From NCBI GenBank assembly GCA_002270565.1, contig NQMI01000116.1, forward strand, positions 79,214-143,213: a DNA stretch of 64,000 bases, read 5' to 3'. Each line of letters begins with the position of its first letter. The first letter of the stretch is position 1. Below, one piece after another: positions 35,658-47,797 of this stretch. A program made the position numbers and the translations under genes. The notes beneath the pieces were generated by a model that was given only the letters and a program-made list of their open reading frames with translations, was not told the DNA's origin and did no database searches. This DNA is from Stenocarpella maydis. Taxonomy: Eukaryota > Ascomycota > Sordariomycetes > Diaporthales > Diaporthaceae.

Positions 35658-36704
35658 GCGGCTACTCGGCATCTTCCTACCATGGAAAGTCAGGCAAGCA
35701 GAGCCTTTTCCAAAGCTAGAACATTCGAAGGGGGGATTTCGACTTTTGATTGTGGCCCGGGGGCGGGGGACCATCCTGGACCGGACTTGCTGAGCCGAAT
35801 AAGACGCAATCTTTCGCACTGCTGCGGCAGAATAATACATTACAGAATACTCATCACGGCGACGAGTCATTTGGGATTTTGTTGGGCGTCAAGCAATGAA
35901 GTCAAAATCTGCGTCGAGCACCAAGCATTGGTGCATTGAAAGGGATTCGTCCCATCATCAAGACTTCCCTTTACCTGCACCTCAACGAGACCGCTCTTTT
36001 CTATCTTGGGGTCACAATTGGTAGGAAGCCTACAGCTCGATGGCGAGGAGCGAGACGGACTGGGTAGTCGGCTGGTGCTAAATATGGCGAACCTAGTGGC
36101 CGATGATCTACAGTCTGGCCATTGAGATTAAGTTGACCAGGGCATTAAGGACTTGCATATTATGGCGTTGCATGCAGGACGTGAAACCTGCGGTCTGGGC
36201 GTTAGCACTGTCGTGCTTTCCTTTTATTTTTTTTAATGTATTTTATGTTATCGATTCTGCTGCTGGTGCTGCTGTGGGCGGCTGGCAGACACATCAAGAT
36301 CAATCAACCTAGGCACCTAGTGGAATACGATTTAGCTCATGATTGCTGAAGAGTGTGGCATTTCGTGAGAAGCCCTGTTTCTTGTTCGTCGACGGATAAA
36401 TGGCTCAGAAGTACTTAAGTACGTTGTTGACTAACCAGAACTAGACGTGAGTCCGTTTTACCCTGGAAGATATCTTTGTCCAAACACTTAAAGCGGTGGT
36501 ACTCCCAAGTATGCTTCTGGAATCGAAGCATAAATGATAGAGTGGAGTGGGGGGGGTTCCGGTGTCAACGCAGCATCCAGATATCGAGGATTGCTCCTTC
36601 CCAGCATAACAATACTGTCTCACATACTCGGACCACGATTATCTCATGTGGTATTGATGAACTCCCTGAGAACCGCATTACATATCACACACATACCCTA
36701 CAGC
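35658..36704. other. Intergenic region
   Basis: 3' flank of the Nur1-like gene and promoter side of the next gene. No supported coding or RNA feature. An open reading frame continues upstream of 36705 but has no conserved features. Confidence 0.5.
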
Positions 36705-38327
36705 ATGTCTTTTGCCAACAGCCTCAAGAAACTACTCCCCAGGAACAGGCCCGAAAAGGGCCACACCATACGTAGGCGAGGAGATGACCACTCTGAACCA
36801 CCTGGGAATGATGGGCGCACGGTCGGGAACCAAGGGGTGCGCGTCACGGATTCCAGGGACGAGTCCGCAGACAGGATAGTCCGCTGGAACACAGCCATCG
36901 AGCCCGCCCACGCCAGCTCGAACTCGAACTCGAACCCGAGCACAACGCACACACAGCAGCTCTACCTGGAGCACCGCGAGAAGCGGCGCCGCCGCCGCAG
37001 CCTCATGGAGTCGGGCGACTACCTCGGGGTGCAAGGGATCAATCCGGCGACGGGGGAGCTCGACGTTCTGACGCCGACGAACAGCAGCTCGGCCAGCGAG
37101 CTCGCGGAGCTCGCGCGGGCGGCGGCGGAGCGGAGGGCCGCGTACGAGGCGGCGCGGAGGCGGCTGCGGGCGGAGAAGATGCGGAGGTGGGAGCGGGACA
37201 AGGAGGCGGTCCGGGCGGAGCACCGTCGCAACAGCGTGCGGTGGGCCAAGAGGGCGGGCGGGTGGAGCTCGGCGGCGGTCGAGCCGGCGCTGAGCCCCAT
37301 CGCGCAGAGCAGTAGCAGCGCGGCGACGATGCCGAGGGGGGAGGGGGCGTCGGCGACGGGGACGGTCGTGCGGACGCCGTCTGCGAGGCATGCCTCCGAG
37401 GGTGATGGCCTTGAGCAGACGCGCATCACTAGCATGACGAGCGGGCAGCCCTCGGTCAGCGGAGCTGTGAGCAGCAGTCTGGGGCGGAAGCCGGTCCCTC
37501 CGTCTGCTGCAGCCCGCATGCTGTCATCGCGGCGCAGCTACAGCGACCTGATACCTGTCGAGTCCGAGTTTCCCCGCCAGTCTCCGGAACCTCCCAGAGT
37601 TGGTCCTAAGCCAGCCGGTTAGCAGCCTGGCCACGGTCGTCTGCAAACTGAAATTGCACCGTCAGACTCCGTCTCGGTCACCGGTGCTGGTGCTGCGTGG
37701 CCAAGGGCTGGGACTACTGATACCCGTCGCGGTCGTGGCCGAAGACACGAGGAGTTTCGGGATACATCTTCACGGCGACGACCTGATGGACCGACAGTAG
37801 TGACCAGCCGGCAGAGGTCAGCTTCTTCGGCACTTGAATTCAAATCGAGGTCCACCCCCTACTCGGATCTCTACCCTTCCCAGCGCGGTTCGATGACCTG
37901 GGAATACTACACAGGCCAGCGAGGCAGCAAGACAAGCGAGCCTCGCGGGTACGGTGTCAGACAGGCCGGCTCAAGGACATCCGAGTCGCAAACAGCGTCT
38001 TCGGCACTGCAAGCTCGAGGCGCTGGTGGGGAAGTCGGTAGCGGAAGTAAGACAGTCGACGAAGGTTCCTACGACGAGGCGCGGAAGAGAGCCGGCGGCA
38101 AGATATGTCTCCACACGCACCACCACCACTACTGGATCCTGTCCGACTCGGTGGCTCTCCAGTCGACGCCGAATCTCCGGTCATCAAGACAGCGGCCACT
38201 GCTTCAGAAAGCGGACGAGAATCACAAGCTGGCTGCATTCCCGGATGAGAGCGACGTCGAGGGCATGGCTGAGGCGAGAAGGCCTCCGTCGCGTAACACG
38301 AACCGTCGGTATTTTATAGATGGGTGA
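36705..38327 (+). CDS. Conserved fungal protein of unknown function (in-frame TAG, probable 48-nt intron)
   Basis: Basic, low-complexity protein. The ATG at 36705 gives MSFANSLKKLLPRNRPEKG, then IVRWNTAIEPAHASS and EHREKRRRRRSLMESGDYLG with VQGINPATGELDVLTPT, a block I associate with a widespread but uncharacterised filamentous-fungal family. An Ala/Arg/Glu-rich helical region (about 125-180) follows, then AVEPALSPIAQSSSS. The frame meets TAG at 37620-37622 but stays open in the same frame to TGA at 38325-38327. Removing 37618-37665 (GTTAGC...CCGTCAG, 48 nt, phase 1) deletes the stop and keeps frame, giving about 524 aa. Both halves carry similar SYSDLIP / PYSDLYP motifs, supporting one protein. 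Without the intron the product ends at 305 aa. Confidence 0.6.
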
Positions 38328-39841
38328 CTAAGGAGTGGCAGGAAGCATAGATAGGTATTGGTTAATAGAACATGAATAGGCGAGACGACCAAGCGGGGTC
38401 GGAAGCATTACGCCAAGCAAACCAGAAACACCGTTACACCGGCATTTCCAAGTCGGCGCAGCCGTGAGTCGCAATATGTGGCGTTTGGTCGGGTGTGTAT
38501 GTGTCACCACGTTCCCGGGATACCTATAGTTGAGAACATGGAGGTGCTGTGAGGCTTATTAGCGAGAGCGTGCCGGGCCGCACCCGCCTTGCATATATAC
38601 TTGGATTATTCGCCCGGCTGCATCGAGACGATTCAAGGGCCGAGAGCGGATGCTCAATCAACTCAGGTCCAAGAGGGAGTTGAGCGATAATTGCGAAATC
38701 CAGCCCCGCAAATAGTCGGAGCAAGCTCCGGGCACCAATCTTCTTCTCGAGTGCCACCGACTGGGTAGGTTAATGGTAGGTTAATGGTAGGCAACGGGGC
38801 AAAGCCTCACGAGAAGGTGGGGCTGGCGGCGGCTCAGCCCAAGACGGCTGACGTCAGTGAGTGGTTGCATATAAGCTACTATGTGGTAAGTACTGGTATA
38901 CAGAGTATTTACGGACCCCCGGTGAGGGTCTTGGAAAACCTTGCGGAAAATTAAAATCCTGAGCAGTGCGAGTTGAGGCTTTTCTCGGACCTGCGGTACT
39001 GCTTGCATCGCCGGAAAGAAGTCCATCGCTGACATGGACGCTTCAGTGCACTACATGTACATGGTGGGATGCAGGTGTGTATATGCGATGCCGGCAGCCG
39101 CATCGTTTGTGCGTCACTTGATGCTGAGATGTGCAGTAGACCGGGGCTTCCAGATGAGAATCGACTGGCTGGCATCGGAGAAGGAGAGTTTACTATTGAA
39201 GCTAATGATACGCAAGCAGACCACCATGCCTGCCACACACAAACCTCGATATCCGGCCACTCCGCTGATATTGTAAGTGAACGGTCGACAGTGGTTGATG
39301 CCGTACCGCGAGTATCCGGCTCGTCGGGGTGAGAAAATCATTTGGTGTTGTGTACCTACAAATAGGAGTGTAGATACCTACATACACTACACAGGAGGGA
39401 GTGGGTGTACCTAACCCTACCCTAGGTACACACTGTAGACACCAGAGGAGCCACCGACCCCGCCATTGTGGACCCTGCCTCCAGGGAGGACCCTGCCGGC
39501 AGCAGGCTGTCAACCAATGCTTTTGCGTTAGTTTCCAATTTCATGCCCCCGAGGTCCCTCCCCGCGTTCCGTGAACCGGAGCAGCAGGTGAGCCTCCGAT
39601 CATCGGGCCCCTCCCTGGGCTCCCGTGTTCAATCGCAGGTACTTCCCTCGAGCCTCCTTTTAAGAAAGCTTCGCCCCCAGATGCGTATTTGAACCGCCGT
39701 CCTGCCTTTCAGCCGGATTTAATCTGGCTTCTACCCTCTGACAACCCCTTCCCTGCCTCTTCTCTCTCTTGACGAAGCCGCCGCCTAAAAAAAAAAAAAA
39801 CTAACCTAAAAAACCCCCAAAACCCCCCCCCGACCCCTAAT
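38328..39841. other. Intergenic region up to the assembly gap
   Basis: No gene recognised. It contains CCTAGGTAC motifs near 39420 and ends in A-rich then C-rich low complexity (39787-39841) before the gap. Confidence 0.5.
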
Positions 39842-39919
39842 NNNNNNNNNNNNNNNNNNNNNNNNNNNNNNNNNNNNNNNNNNNNNNNNNNNNNNNNNNN
39901 NNNNNNNNNNNNNNNNNNN
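39842..39919. other. Assembly gap (78 N) in a C-rich low-complexity tract
   Basis: Unknown bases flanked by A runs, AACCCCC-type runs on the left and a C run on the right. The missing DNA is probably low complexity; its true length is unknown. It lies about 170 bp before the start codon of the isopropylmalate isomerase gene, so part of that promoter is not visible. Confidence 0.95.
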
Positions 39920-40085
39920 CCCCCAACCCCCCCCCCCCCATATCACATATCCAATCATTGTGTAATCCCCGCGCCCAGTCACTTACACGAAGCTCCCAGG
40001 AGCTGAGGTCCCACAGAGCTCCCCGAGCATTCCTGTCAACCGGTGCAACCGCCACACTGACACGTAATCTGCCAATTGATTCATC

Positions 40086-42560
40086 ATGCCTGGAGCAGAG
40101 GGAGCGCCGCAGACTCTCTACGATAAGGTGCTGCAGGCACATATCGTGGACGAGAAGCTGGACGGCACAGTCCTCCTCTACATCGGTCGGTTCCCCTCAG
40201 CTTCGCAGCAAGAAAACAACACACAAGATTCTGACCCTCACCCTTGCAGACAGACATCTTGTCCACGAAGTCACATCGCCCCAGGCATTCGAAGGGCTGG
40301 AGAAGGCCGGCCGTCAGGTCCGCAGGCCTGACTGCACCTTGGCCACCACCGACCACGTGAGCTGAAGAACCACCCATCTGGCCCTGGGAGCCGGCTTGGC
40401 CCTGTTGTAATTGATGCCCGCTGACGATGAATCCAGAATGTCCCAACTACCAGCAGGAAATCCCTCAAGGACATTGGCAGCTTTATCGAAGAGGATGATT
40501 CAAGAGTGCAATGCGTCACCCTCGAGGACAACGTCAAGAAGTTCGGCATCACCTACTTTGGCCTGAGCGACAGGAGGCAAGGAATCGTCCACGTTATCGG
40601 CCCCGAGCAGGGTTTCACCCTCCCCGGCACCACAGTCGTCTGCGGTGACAGTCATACCTCGACCCACGGTGCCTTTGGAGCTCTTGCTTTCGGCATCGGC
40701 ACCAGTGAGGTTGAGCACGTGCTCGCGACCCAGTGCTTGATCACCAAGCGGAGCAAGAACATGAGGATACAGGTCGACGGCGAGCTGGCCCCCGGCGTCA
40801 GCTCCAAGGACATTATCCTCCACGCCATCGGCAAGATAGGGACAGCTGGTGGCACCGGGGCCGTCATCGAGTTCTGTGGCTCCGCCATCCGGAGCCTCAG
40901 CATGGAGGCCCGCATGTCCATCTGCAACATGTCCATCGAGGGAGGCGCGAGGGCCGGCATGGTCGCCCCGGACGACGTCACCTTCGAGTACCTCAGGGGC
41001 CGGCCCTTGGCCCCCAGGTACAACTCCCCAGAGTGGCACCGCGCCGTTGCCTACTGGAAGAGCCTGCAGTCCGACCCTGGCGCCAAGTACGACATTGACG
41101 TCTTCATCGACGCCAAGGATGTTGTCCCCACCGTGACCTGGGGTACCAGCCCCGAGGACGTCGTGCCCATCACCGGCAGCGTGCCCGACCCGGAAAGCTT
41201 CAGCTCCGAGTCCAAGAGGGCCGCCGCACGCCGGATGCTCGAGTATATGGGCCTCACTGCTGGCACCCCCATCCAGGATATCGTGGTTGACAAGGTCTTT
41301 ATTGGCTCGTGCACGAATTCGAGAATCGAGGACCTGCGGGCTGCCGCTTCCGTAGTCAAGGGCAAGAAGATTGCCAGTAACATCAAGAGGGCCATGGTCG
41401 TACCGGGCTCTGGAGTTGTCAAGGACCAGGCCGAGGAGGAGGGCCTCGACAATATCTTCACGGATGCAGGGTTTGAGTGGCGCGAAGCTGGGTGCAGCAT
41501 GTGCCTTGGCATGAACCCTGACATTCTGTCTCCCAAGGAGCGCTGTGCAAGCACTAGCAACCGCAACTTCGAAGGCCGCCAGGGAGCCCAAGGCCGGACG
41601 CACCTCATGTCCCCGGTCATGGCCGCCGCAGCCGCCATCGTTGGGAAGCTGGCTGACGTGAGGACATTAGCCGAGTACAAGACCAGCCCTCACGTCGAGG
41701 CATTCAAGGCTGCCCCCGAGCCTCCTCACGTCGACGAGAACATTTCTGGTGATGAATCGGATAAGGATCGCATTGCCGATATCCCCAAGGATAATAATGG
41801 GCCTCACACTAACACATCTGCCGGTTCCTCATCCACCGGCCTACCAAAATTCACCAACCTGAAGGGCACTGCTGCTCCCCTCGATCGGGCCAATGTCGAC
41901 ACCGATGCCATCATCCCCAAGCAGTTCCTCAAGACCATCAAGCGTACCGGCCTGGGGTCTGCCCTGTTCTACGAGTGGCGCTTCCAACCAGACGGGTCGG
42001 AGAACGCCGACTTTGTCCTCAACAAAGAGCCCTACCGTAACGCCAAAATCCTGGTGGTTACTGGACCCAATTTCGGATGTGGTAGCTCCCGAGAGCACGC
42101 CCCGTGGGCCTTGAACGACTTCGGCATCCGCTGTGTCATCGCACCCTCGTTCGCCGACATTTTCTTCAACAACAGCTTCAAGAACGGCATGCTTCCCATC
42201 TACATCAAGGACCAGGCTCACCTCGATACTATCGCCGCCGAGGCCCACGCCGGCAAGGAAATCGAGGTCGACCTGCCGAACCAGACCATCAAGGACGCCG
42301 CCGGCAACACCATCTGCAGCTTCGACGTCGAGGAGTTCAGAAAACACTGCCTGATCAACGGCCTTGACGACATTGGGCTGACCCTGCAGATGGAGGACAA
42401 GATCTCCGAGTTCGAGAAGAAGATGACACGCGAGACGCCGTGGCTCGACGGCACTTCGTACCTGAGGAGGAAGGGCCAGGGCGGCAAGCTTGCGGCCAAG
42501 GCCGTGCCCGTCCCCACGACAAATAGGGGTGAGACGAAGAAGGAGCCGCTGGAGTGGTAG
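40086..42560 (+). CDS. 3-isopropylmalate dehydratase (leucine biosynthesis)
   Basis: Fungal single-chain isopropylmalate isomerase converts 2- to 3-isopropylmalate with a 4Fe-4S cluster, the second step of leucine synthesis after alpha-isopropylmalate synthase. Exons 40086-40185, 40250-40356 and 40437-42560 (donors GTCGGT, GTGAGC; acceptors TTGCAG, ATCCAG) give 776 aa. The large-subunit part is at the N-terminus: [49 protein letters not shown]. Cluster cysteines are in [17 protein letters not shown] and [12 protein letters not shown] charged linker (about 550-590) joins the small-subunit swivel domain [29 protein letters not shown] and NGMLPI. All signature blocks are intact. No Leu3-type CCGG-N4-CCGG site was seen in the visible upstream sequence, which the gap interrupts. 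Confidence 0.96.
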
Positions 42561-43067
42561 TTCTGGGGAGGTTTTTTTTTTTAGGCTACTTTGGCGTTGC
42601 ATGTTTGGAACAACATGCGGTGGAATGTTTTTATTTGGCGGACCGATGAGCCGGGCATTCAGTGTGGGCGCCACAGCAATAAAATATCTGCTGATGGCTC
42701 TGAGTCGGGATATTGCAAGAAAATCACTTTGGTGACGTCAGGATAACGAGGAATGAAGAATATATTTCAATGCCTACCTTCCGGCCTTGCGTAAGATGAT
42801 CCAAGTGTGCGATGCTTCAACTTCAATGGCCTTGATACTAAGAGGGGGCCAGCGGTTCGAACTCAGGCTTCACTATCGAGGCAGAAACAGTCATTTCGAA
42901 GCTCTGCAATGTCTGTGAGGTCTAATCTAGATGAATGACTCCGCTACTGGCCTTGTGGCGCGGGATCTTTCTCCCACTTCGTCACATATGCCAGCCGCAG
43001 GTTCCGCATCGCACCTGATCCGGCGTTGGTGTTATCCACCACCGACCCGCCACAACGCCGGCCTCCG
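42561..43067. other. Convergent 3' flanks
   Basis: 507 bp between the stop codons of the isopropylmalate isomerase and methyltransferase genes. No additional feature; a GGTTCGAACTC near 42855 was checked as a tRNA B box and dismissed. Confidence 0.5.
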
Positions 43068-44385
43068 TCACCGCAGAACACCAACGTGCACCACAAACCC
43101 CATCTTGCTCCTCAGCCCCTCGGGCAGCTCGCCGTCTGCAGCATTGAGAGTCAGCTTTCAAAGACAAGCACAGCGTGGATCGGGCCATAGTGTGGCCATG
43201 GCACTTGAGACATAGGCTCCGGGAGGGAGTTTCTTATTCCAAAGCGGGTTGAAGATGACTCCAGAAGCTGCTTACCCGGAACCCTCCATACCCGGAACCC
43301 CCTTGCGCAGAACTCCCGGAGCCAGACCTCGAAGATCTCGGGGTCCCGCAGCTGCTGTGCGACGAGGCACACGCAGGGGGGGGCGGCTGCTGCTGCGGGC
43401 CCTGTTCCCCCACCGCCGCCGTCGGCGGACCGCAGCCGGCAGACGTCTAGACACGTCTGCACAAAGGGCGGGACCAGCGCCTCGTTGTAGACGCAGTCGC
43501 AGCCCAGGACGAGGTCGAAGGACCGCGCGGCTGGGCCCCGGCCGGTGAGCTCGGCAGTCGGGGTGTCGGCCTCCCAGTCGAGGGGGTGGAAGGAGATGCT
43601 CCCTCCCCCCGCTCCCGCGCCCGAAGATGAGGCAGAGGCCGCCTTGCCCCTGCCGCCGCGGGCCCTGCCGGCTGGCCCTGCCGGCTGGGCCGCCCGGTTC
43701 TGCTCCAAGTTCTGCTCGACGAACCTGGCCACGTAGGGCTGGTCCGAGAGGACGCAGCGGGAGACCATGGGGCCGAGGGCGAGGCCGACGAGGGAGGAGA
43801 CGCCGCAGCCTAGCTCGAGGACCGTGGATGAGGCCGATAGCGCGCCGGTCCTGAAGAGGATGTTTGTGGGGGAGGCCAGCCATGATGCGAACAGGGGCGT
43901 GATCTTCCATACAACTGCAGATTTTACAACTACTGCATGAGCATATGCGGCGCATCAGGTGACAAAGCGAAAGGGGGGGGGTTATCTTTATATATATATA
44001 CCTGCTCCTGTTGTCCCGCCGGCCCTGTTGGAGGACAGGACGTTGGGGGACTGTGTTATAGTCAAGTCGCGGCCATTGACGGTAAGCTCGAGGGCCGAGG
44101 CCTTGCGGTCGATGATACCCAGCTCGTTGTGGGAGGGGATACTCTGGGAGAATAGCAGGAAGGCTTCTGCTGGCGGGGCAAACAGAAGGATTCGATAGTC
44201 AGAAAAGACAACCCATCAAACAAAGTCAGGGGGCTTGCTTCCTGGTCACTTGACAGCGCGTCCCCGATCAGCCCCGTTGTCCAGGTTGTCCTTGGCCGGT
44301 GGGTGTGCGTCGCGTACTAGCCTTCTTCCGGGTCTTGAAGCTCTGGGCCAAGCAGGCCAAGCAGGCCGTCGACGGCTTCAGCCAT
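43068..44385 (-). CDS. Family-16 S-adenosylmethionine methyltransferase (Efm6-like)
   Basis: Predicted seven-beta-strand protein methyltransferase of the METTL21/EFM group, whose characterised members modify lysines on translation factors and chaperones. Exons 44322-44385, 44002-44169, 43276-43914 and 43068-43135 sum to 313 codons. The start MAEAVDGLLGLLGPELQDP leads to EAFLLFSQSIPSHNELGIID, LTVNGRDLTITQSPNVLSS, TTGAVVWKITPLFASWL, the SAM loop VLELGCGVSSLVGLALG, and motif DLVLGCDCVYNEALVPPF. The last exon reads DGELPEGLRSKMGFVVHVGV. A Gly/Ala-rich insert lies near residues 150-175. Intron 1 needs a GC donor (GAAG|GCTAGT) to join MAEAVD... in frame; this is the weakest junction. An Efm6-type substrate (eEF1A) is inference. 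Confidence 0.8.
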
Positions 44386-45625
44386 CCTGTTGTTTGTCAG
44401 TGCTGGCTTGGCGGGCTGGGCTTGGCGCGTGTGGCTGAGATGTCGTGAGAAGGGTCTTGGGAGGTGGGCTGGAGAGAGATGAGCCGCGCTTCAGCTTTCA
44501 GGCGAACCTTGGGGGACGGGCGAATGAAAGGGGGACAAGAACCAAGCCAAGGGGACTGGGCGGGTTGGCTGGAATTCTCATAGTATCTTGTGATATATAG
44601 TGCGTGCGGCGTGCGGGTGTGACGGACGAGTTGTGAAGACGAAGGGGCTGTCCGGTACCCGCACGGAGGGCGTCCCAGGAATTCGGCTCGCTGAGTAAAA
44701 AAAAAGTCTTGGCTAGCCGCGTCTTCTCGGAGCAGTGGGCCCCCAACGAAGGCAAACCCACCAGCATGAGTTATCCATCCTGTGGGCGGTTTGTTTCCCA
44801 CCGCATCAAAGTCAAAGATCATGTCTGTCTAATTCCTGTAGTATGCAGACAGGCCGCCCAGCGCATGAATGGTGCGAACATGGCAACTGGTCTGCCTTTC
44901 TGTCAGGGGCCAGGGGGAGAGACGATGAGAAGGCACGGGACAAAATTGTTGAGGCGGTAGATACATTGTAGATACCATGGCGCTCTGCGTTGTTCGTCTT
45001 ATCACGGGATTGGAGAAGTCGCCTTGTGGCCGAGGTTCTGACACGGCACAGGAGACAGGCGGGCCACATCCTCGGTGTCTAGTGCGCTGTTCCGCAAGCA
45101 GACACGTGTGCAGATACGCGGTTGCATCGCGAGGACGACGTCGTCCTGACGGACAAGCACAGAACCCTGGGCATGTACATAATATGTAGATACCGCAGGT
45201 ATTTCCTCAGCTAAGTATGGTCCAAGTCTAGTAGTGTACTCCGTACTGTCATTACCCCAGACTAGACCCAGTTGGGCCACACCTCAACACTGAACGTCAT
45301 AGCAACCTCTGCCACCTTTTTGCCCGGCGGGAGCTCGAGCCAGCCCTGGTCCTGGTCCTGGTCCTGACCTGGGAGCTCTCCTCCTGACGTCTCGCCCTTC
45401 TCGGCTGAAGCTGGGGACCTGGACTATTTGCCTTTTGCTTTCCTCAACCTCTTAGCACACTTGGAGGCTTCTTTCAAAAGCCCCCCCTCCTCAAATTCCT
45501 CCTCCTCGCCCTTTACTATTTCATTAATCTTTCGGTTGGCCATTTCCTGTCGGCCACATTTCCCGAGACGACGCCACGTTGCCCTCGCGCCCCCCCCCAC
45601 GCCGCTGTGATACCCGGCCATCACC
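44386..45625. promoter_or_regulatory. Divergent intergenic region before the acyl-CoA synthetase
   Basis: Contains a GTACTCCGTAC motif at about 45235-45246 and a strongly pyrimidine-rich leader (about 45420-45620) directly before the acyl-CoA synthetase ATG. No gene recognised. Confidence 0.5.
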
Positions 45626-47797
45626 ATGGTTAACATTGAGCCACGCTTCCAGGCGAAGCCGCCCTTCTCCGTCGAGGTGCCCGGCCAGAAGCCTGTAGAG
45701 GGCGAGACACCCATCCGTCGCCTCCCAGGCTCCATCCCCGACCTCGTCGCGAAGCCCGGCCCAAACATCTCCACCACCTACGAGCTCGTCCGCGCATCCG
45801 TCGAGAAATATGGAAACGCAAAATGTATGGGCTCGCGGAAGCTCGTCCGCACCCACCAGGAGACCAAGAAGGTCAAGAAGATCGTCGACGGCGAGGAGCG
45901 CGAGGTCGACAAGCAGTGGACCTACTTCGAGCTTAGCGGCTACGAGTACAAGACCTACTCCGAGTATGAGAAGCTCATGCTCCAGGTCGGCTCCGGTCTG
46001 CGGAAGCTGGGCCTCGAGAAGGGCGACAGGGTCCACATCTTCGCCGCCACGAGCGCATACTGGCTAGCACTATCGCACGGCGCTGCCTCTCAGTCCCTGC
46101 CCATCGTCACAGCATACGACACCCTGGGAGAGGAGGGTTTGCGCCACTCCATGGTTGCCACCAAGGCCAAGGCCATCTTCCTCGACCCCCACCTGCTGCC
46201 CACCCTGACAAACGTCCTCAAGGATGCCACCGAGATCAGGCACGTCATTTGGAACAGCCAGAACGAGGTCAAGAAGGATCACGTTGAGAAGCTGAACGCC
46301 GCCTACCCCAATGTCAAGGTCATAAGTTTTGACGACCTGAGGGAGCTGGGCGACGAGAATCCCTTCGATCCGGTGCCGCCCGAGGCCGAAGACCTCTGCT
46401 GTATCATGTACACCTCGGGGTCCACCGGCACGCCAAAGGGCGTTCCTCTGAAGCACAGGAACGTCGTCGCCGCCGTTGCTGGAGTCTCTGTGGTCGTGCA
46501 ACCATTTATCGGCCCTGGCGACGGCCTCCTGACCTACCTACCTCTGGCACACATCCTGGAGTTCGTTTTCGAGAACGCTGCCCTGCACTGGGGCACAACG
46601 ATGGGATACGGGAATCCCAAGACCCTCTCTGATGCTTCTGTGCGCCAGTGCAACGGTGACATCCGCGAGTTCAAGCCCAGCGTCCTGGTCGGCGTGCCTG
46701 CTGTCTGGGAGAACGTCAAGAAGGGTATCATTTCAAAGGTCAACGGCGGAAGCCCCATTGTCAAGAACCTCTTCTGGGGTGCCCTGTGGGCAAAGAGCAC
46801 CCTCATGAGCTACGGCCTGCCGGGCTCCGGCATCTTGGACGCTGTCGTCTTCAAGAAGATCAAGGAGGCCACCGGTGGCCGCTTGAAACTGTGTCTGAAC
46901 GGCGGAGGTCCCGTCGCGAAGGACACACAGCGCTTTATCTCCATGGCGATTTGCCCTATGATTATTGGTTATGGTTTGACCGAGACGACGGCTATGGGAA
47001 CACTCCAGAACCCCATGGAATGGACGTCAGAGAGCATCGGCGCCATGCCCGCGTCTGTCGAGGCCAAGCTGGTCGATTTCCCTGATGCCGGTTACCACGC
47101 CACCAACAAGCCTAACCCACAGGGCGAGGTTTGGCTGCGCGGGCCTACCATCATGGAGGGTTACTACCAGAACGACAATGAGACCGCCGAGGCCATGACC
47201 CCGGATGGCTGGTTCAAGACTGGAGACATCGGCGAGTGGGACCACAACGGGCACCTCAAGCTGATCGACCGCAAGAAGAACCTGATCAAGACGCTCAACG
47301 GCGAGTACATTGCCCTGGAGAAGCTCGAGTCTGTCTACCGATCCGCCCACGTGGTAGCCAACATCTGCGTCTTCGCCGACGACTCCAAGGCCAAGCCCGT
47401 CGCCATCATCGTTCCCGCGGAGCCGGCGCTGAAGAAGCTGGCGGCCGCCAACGGGGTGGAGGGTGCGACACTGGAGGAGCTGGTACACTCCAAGAAGCTG
47501 AACGGCGCCGTGCTGAAGGAGCTGCAGAACGCAGGTCGGGCTGGCGGCCTTGCTGGTATCGAGATCATCGAGGGCGTGGTCCTCAGTGATGAGGAGTGGA
47601 CACCACACAATGTGAGTACTCTGGAGCTATTTACAGCTGATAGCCCTACCTCATGATGCTTTTCCTCGCCAATGGTTTGGCAAATGCTAATACTCTGGCG
47701 TCAGGGTCTGGTGACGGCGGCACAGAAGCTGAACCGAAAGGGGATCGTGAAGAAGTACCAGAAGGAGATTAATCAGGCGTACGGCTCGTCCAGCTAA
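45626..47797 (+). CDS. Long-chain fatty acid-CoA ligase (Faa1/Faa4 type)
   Basis: Activates long-chain fatty acids to acyl-CoA for lipid synthesis, import or oxidation. Exons 45626-47611 and 47705-47797 (donor GTGAGT; branch TGCTAAT; acceptor GTCAG) give 692 aa. ANL-superfamily motifs: P-loop YTSGSTGTPKGV at residues 262-273; LPLAHILEFVFE; GYGLTETTAMGT; the fatty acyl-CoA synthetase signature DGWFKTGDIGEWDHNGHLKL; and RKKNLIKTLNGEYIALEKLE. The last exon carries LNRKGIVKKYQKEI, including the conserved C-terminal lysines. It ends GSSS, which is not a PTS1 signal, and has no clear N-terminal membrane segment, so a cytosolic or ER/lipid-droplet pool is more likely than peroxisomal matrix. Length matches Faa proteins. 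Confidence 0.94.

Noticed and set aside
39468..39692. Small frame just before the assembly gap
   Set aside because: Short, bordered by low complexity, no conserved features; likely chance.
40500..41603. Minus-strand 367-codon open frame opposite isopropylmalate dehydratase
   Set aside because: Shadow of a conserved gene; low-complexity Gly/Asp/Val translation without motifs or splice context.
42840..42870. GGTTCGAACTC resembling a tRNA B box
   Set aside because: No A box at a suitable distance and no T-stem or acceptor pairing.
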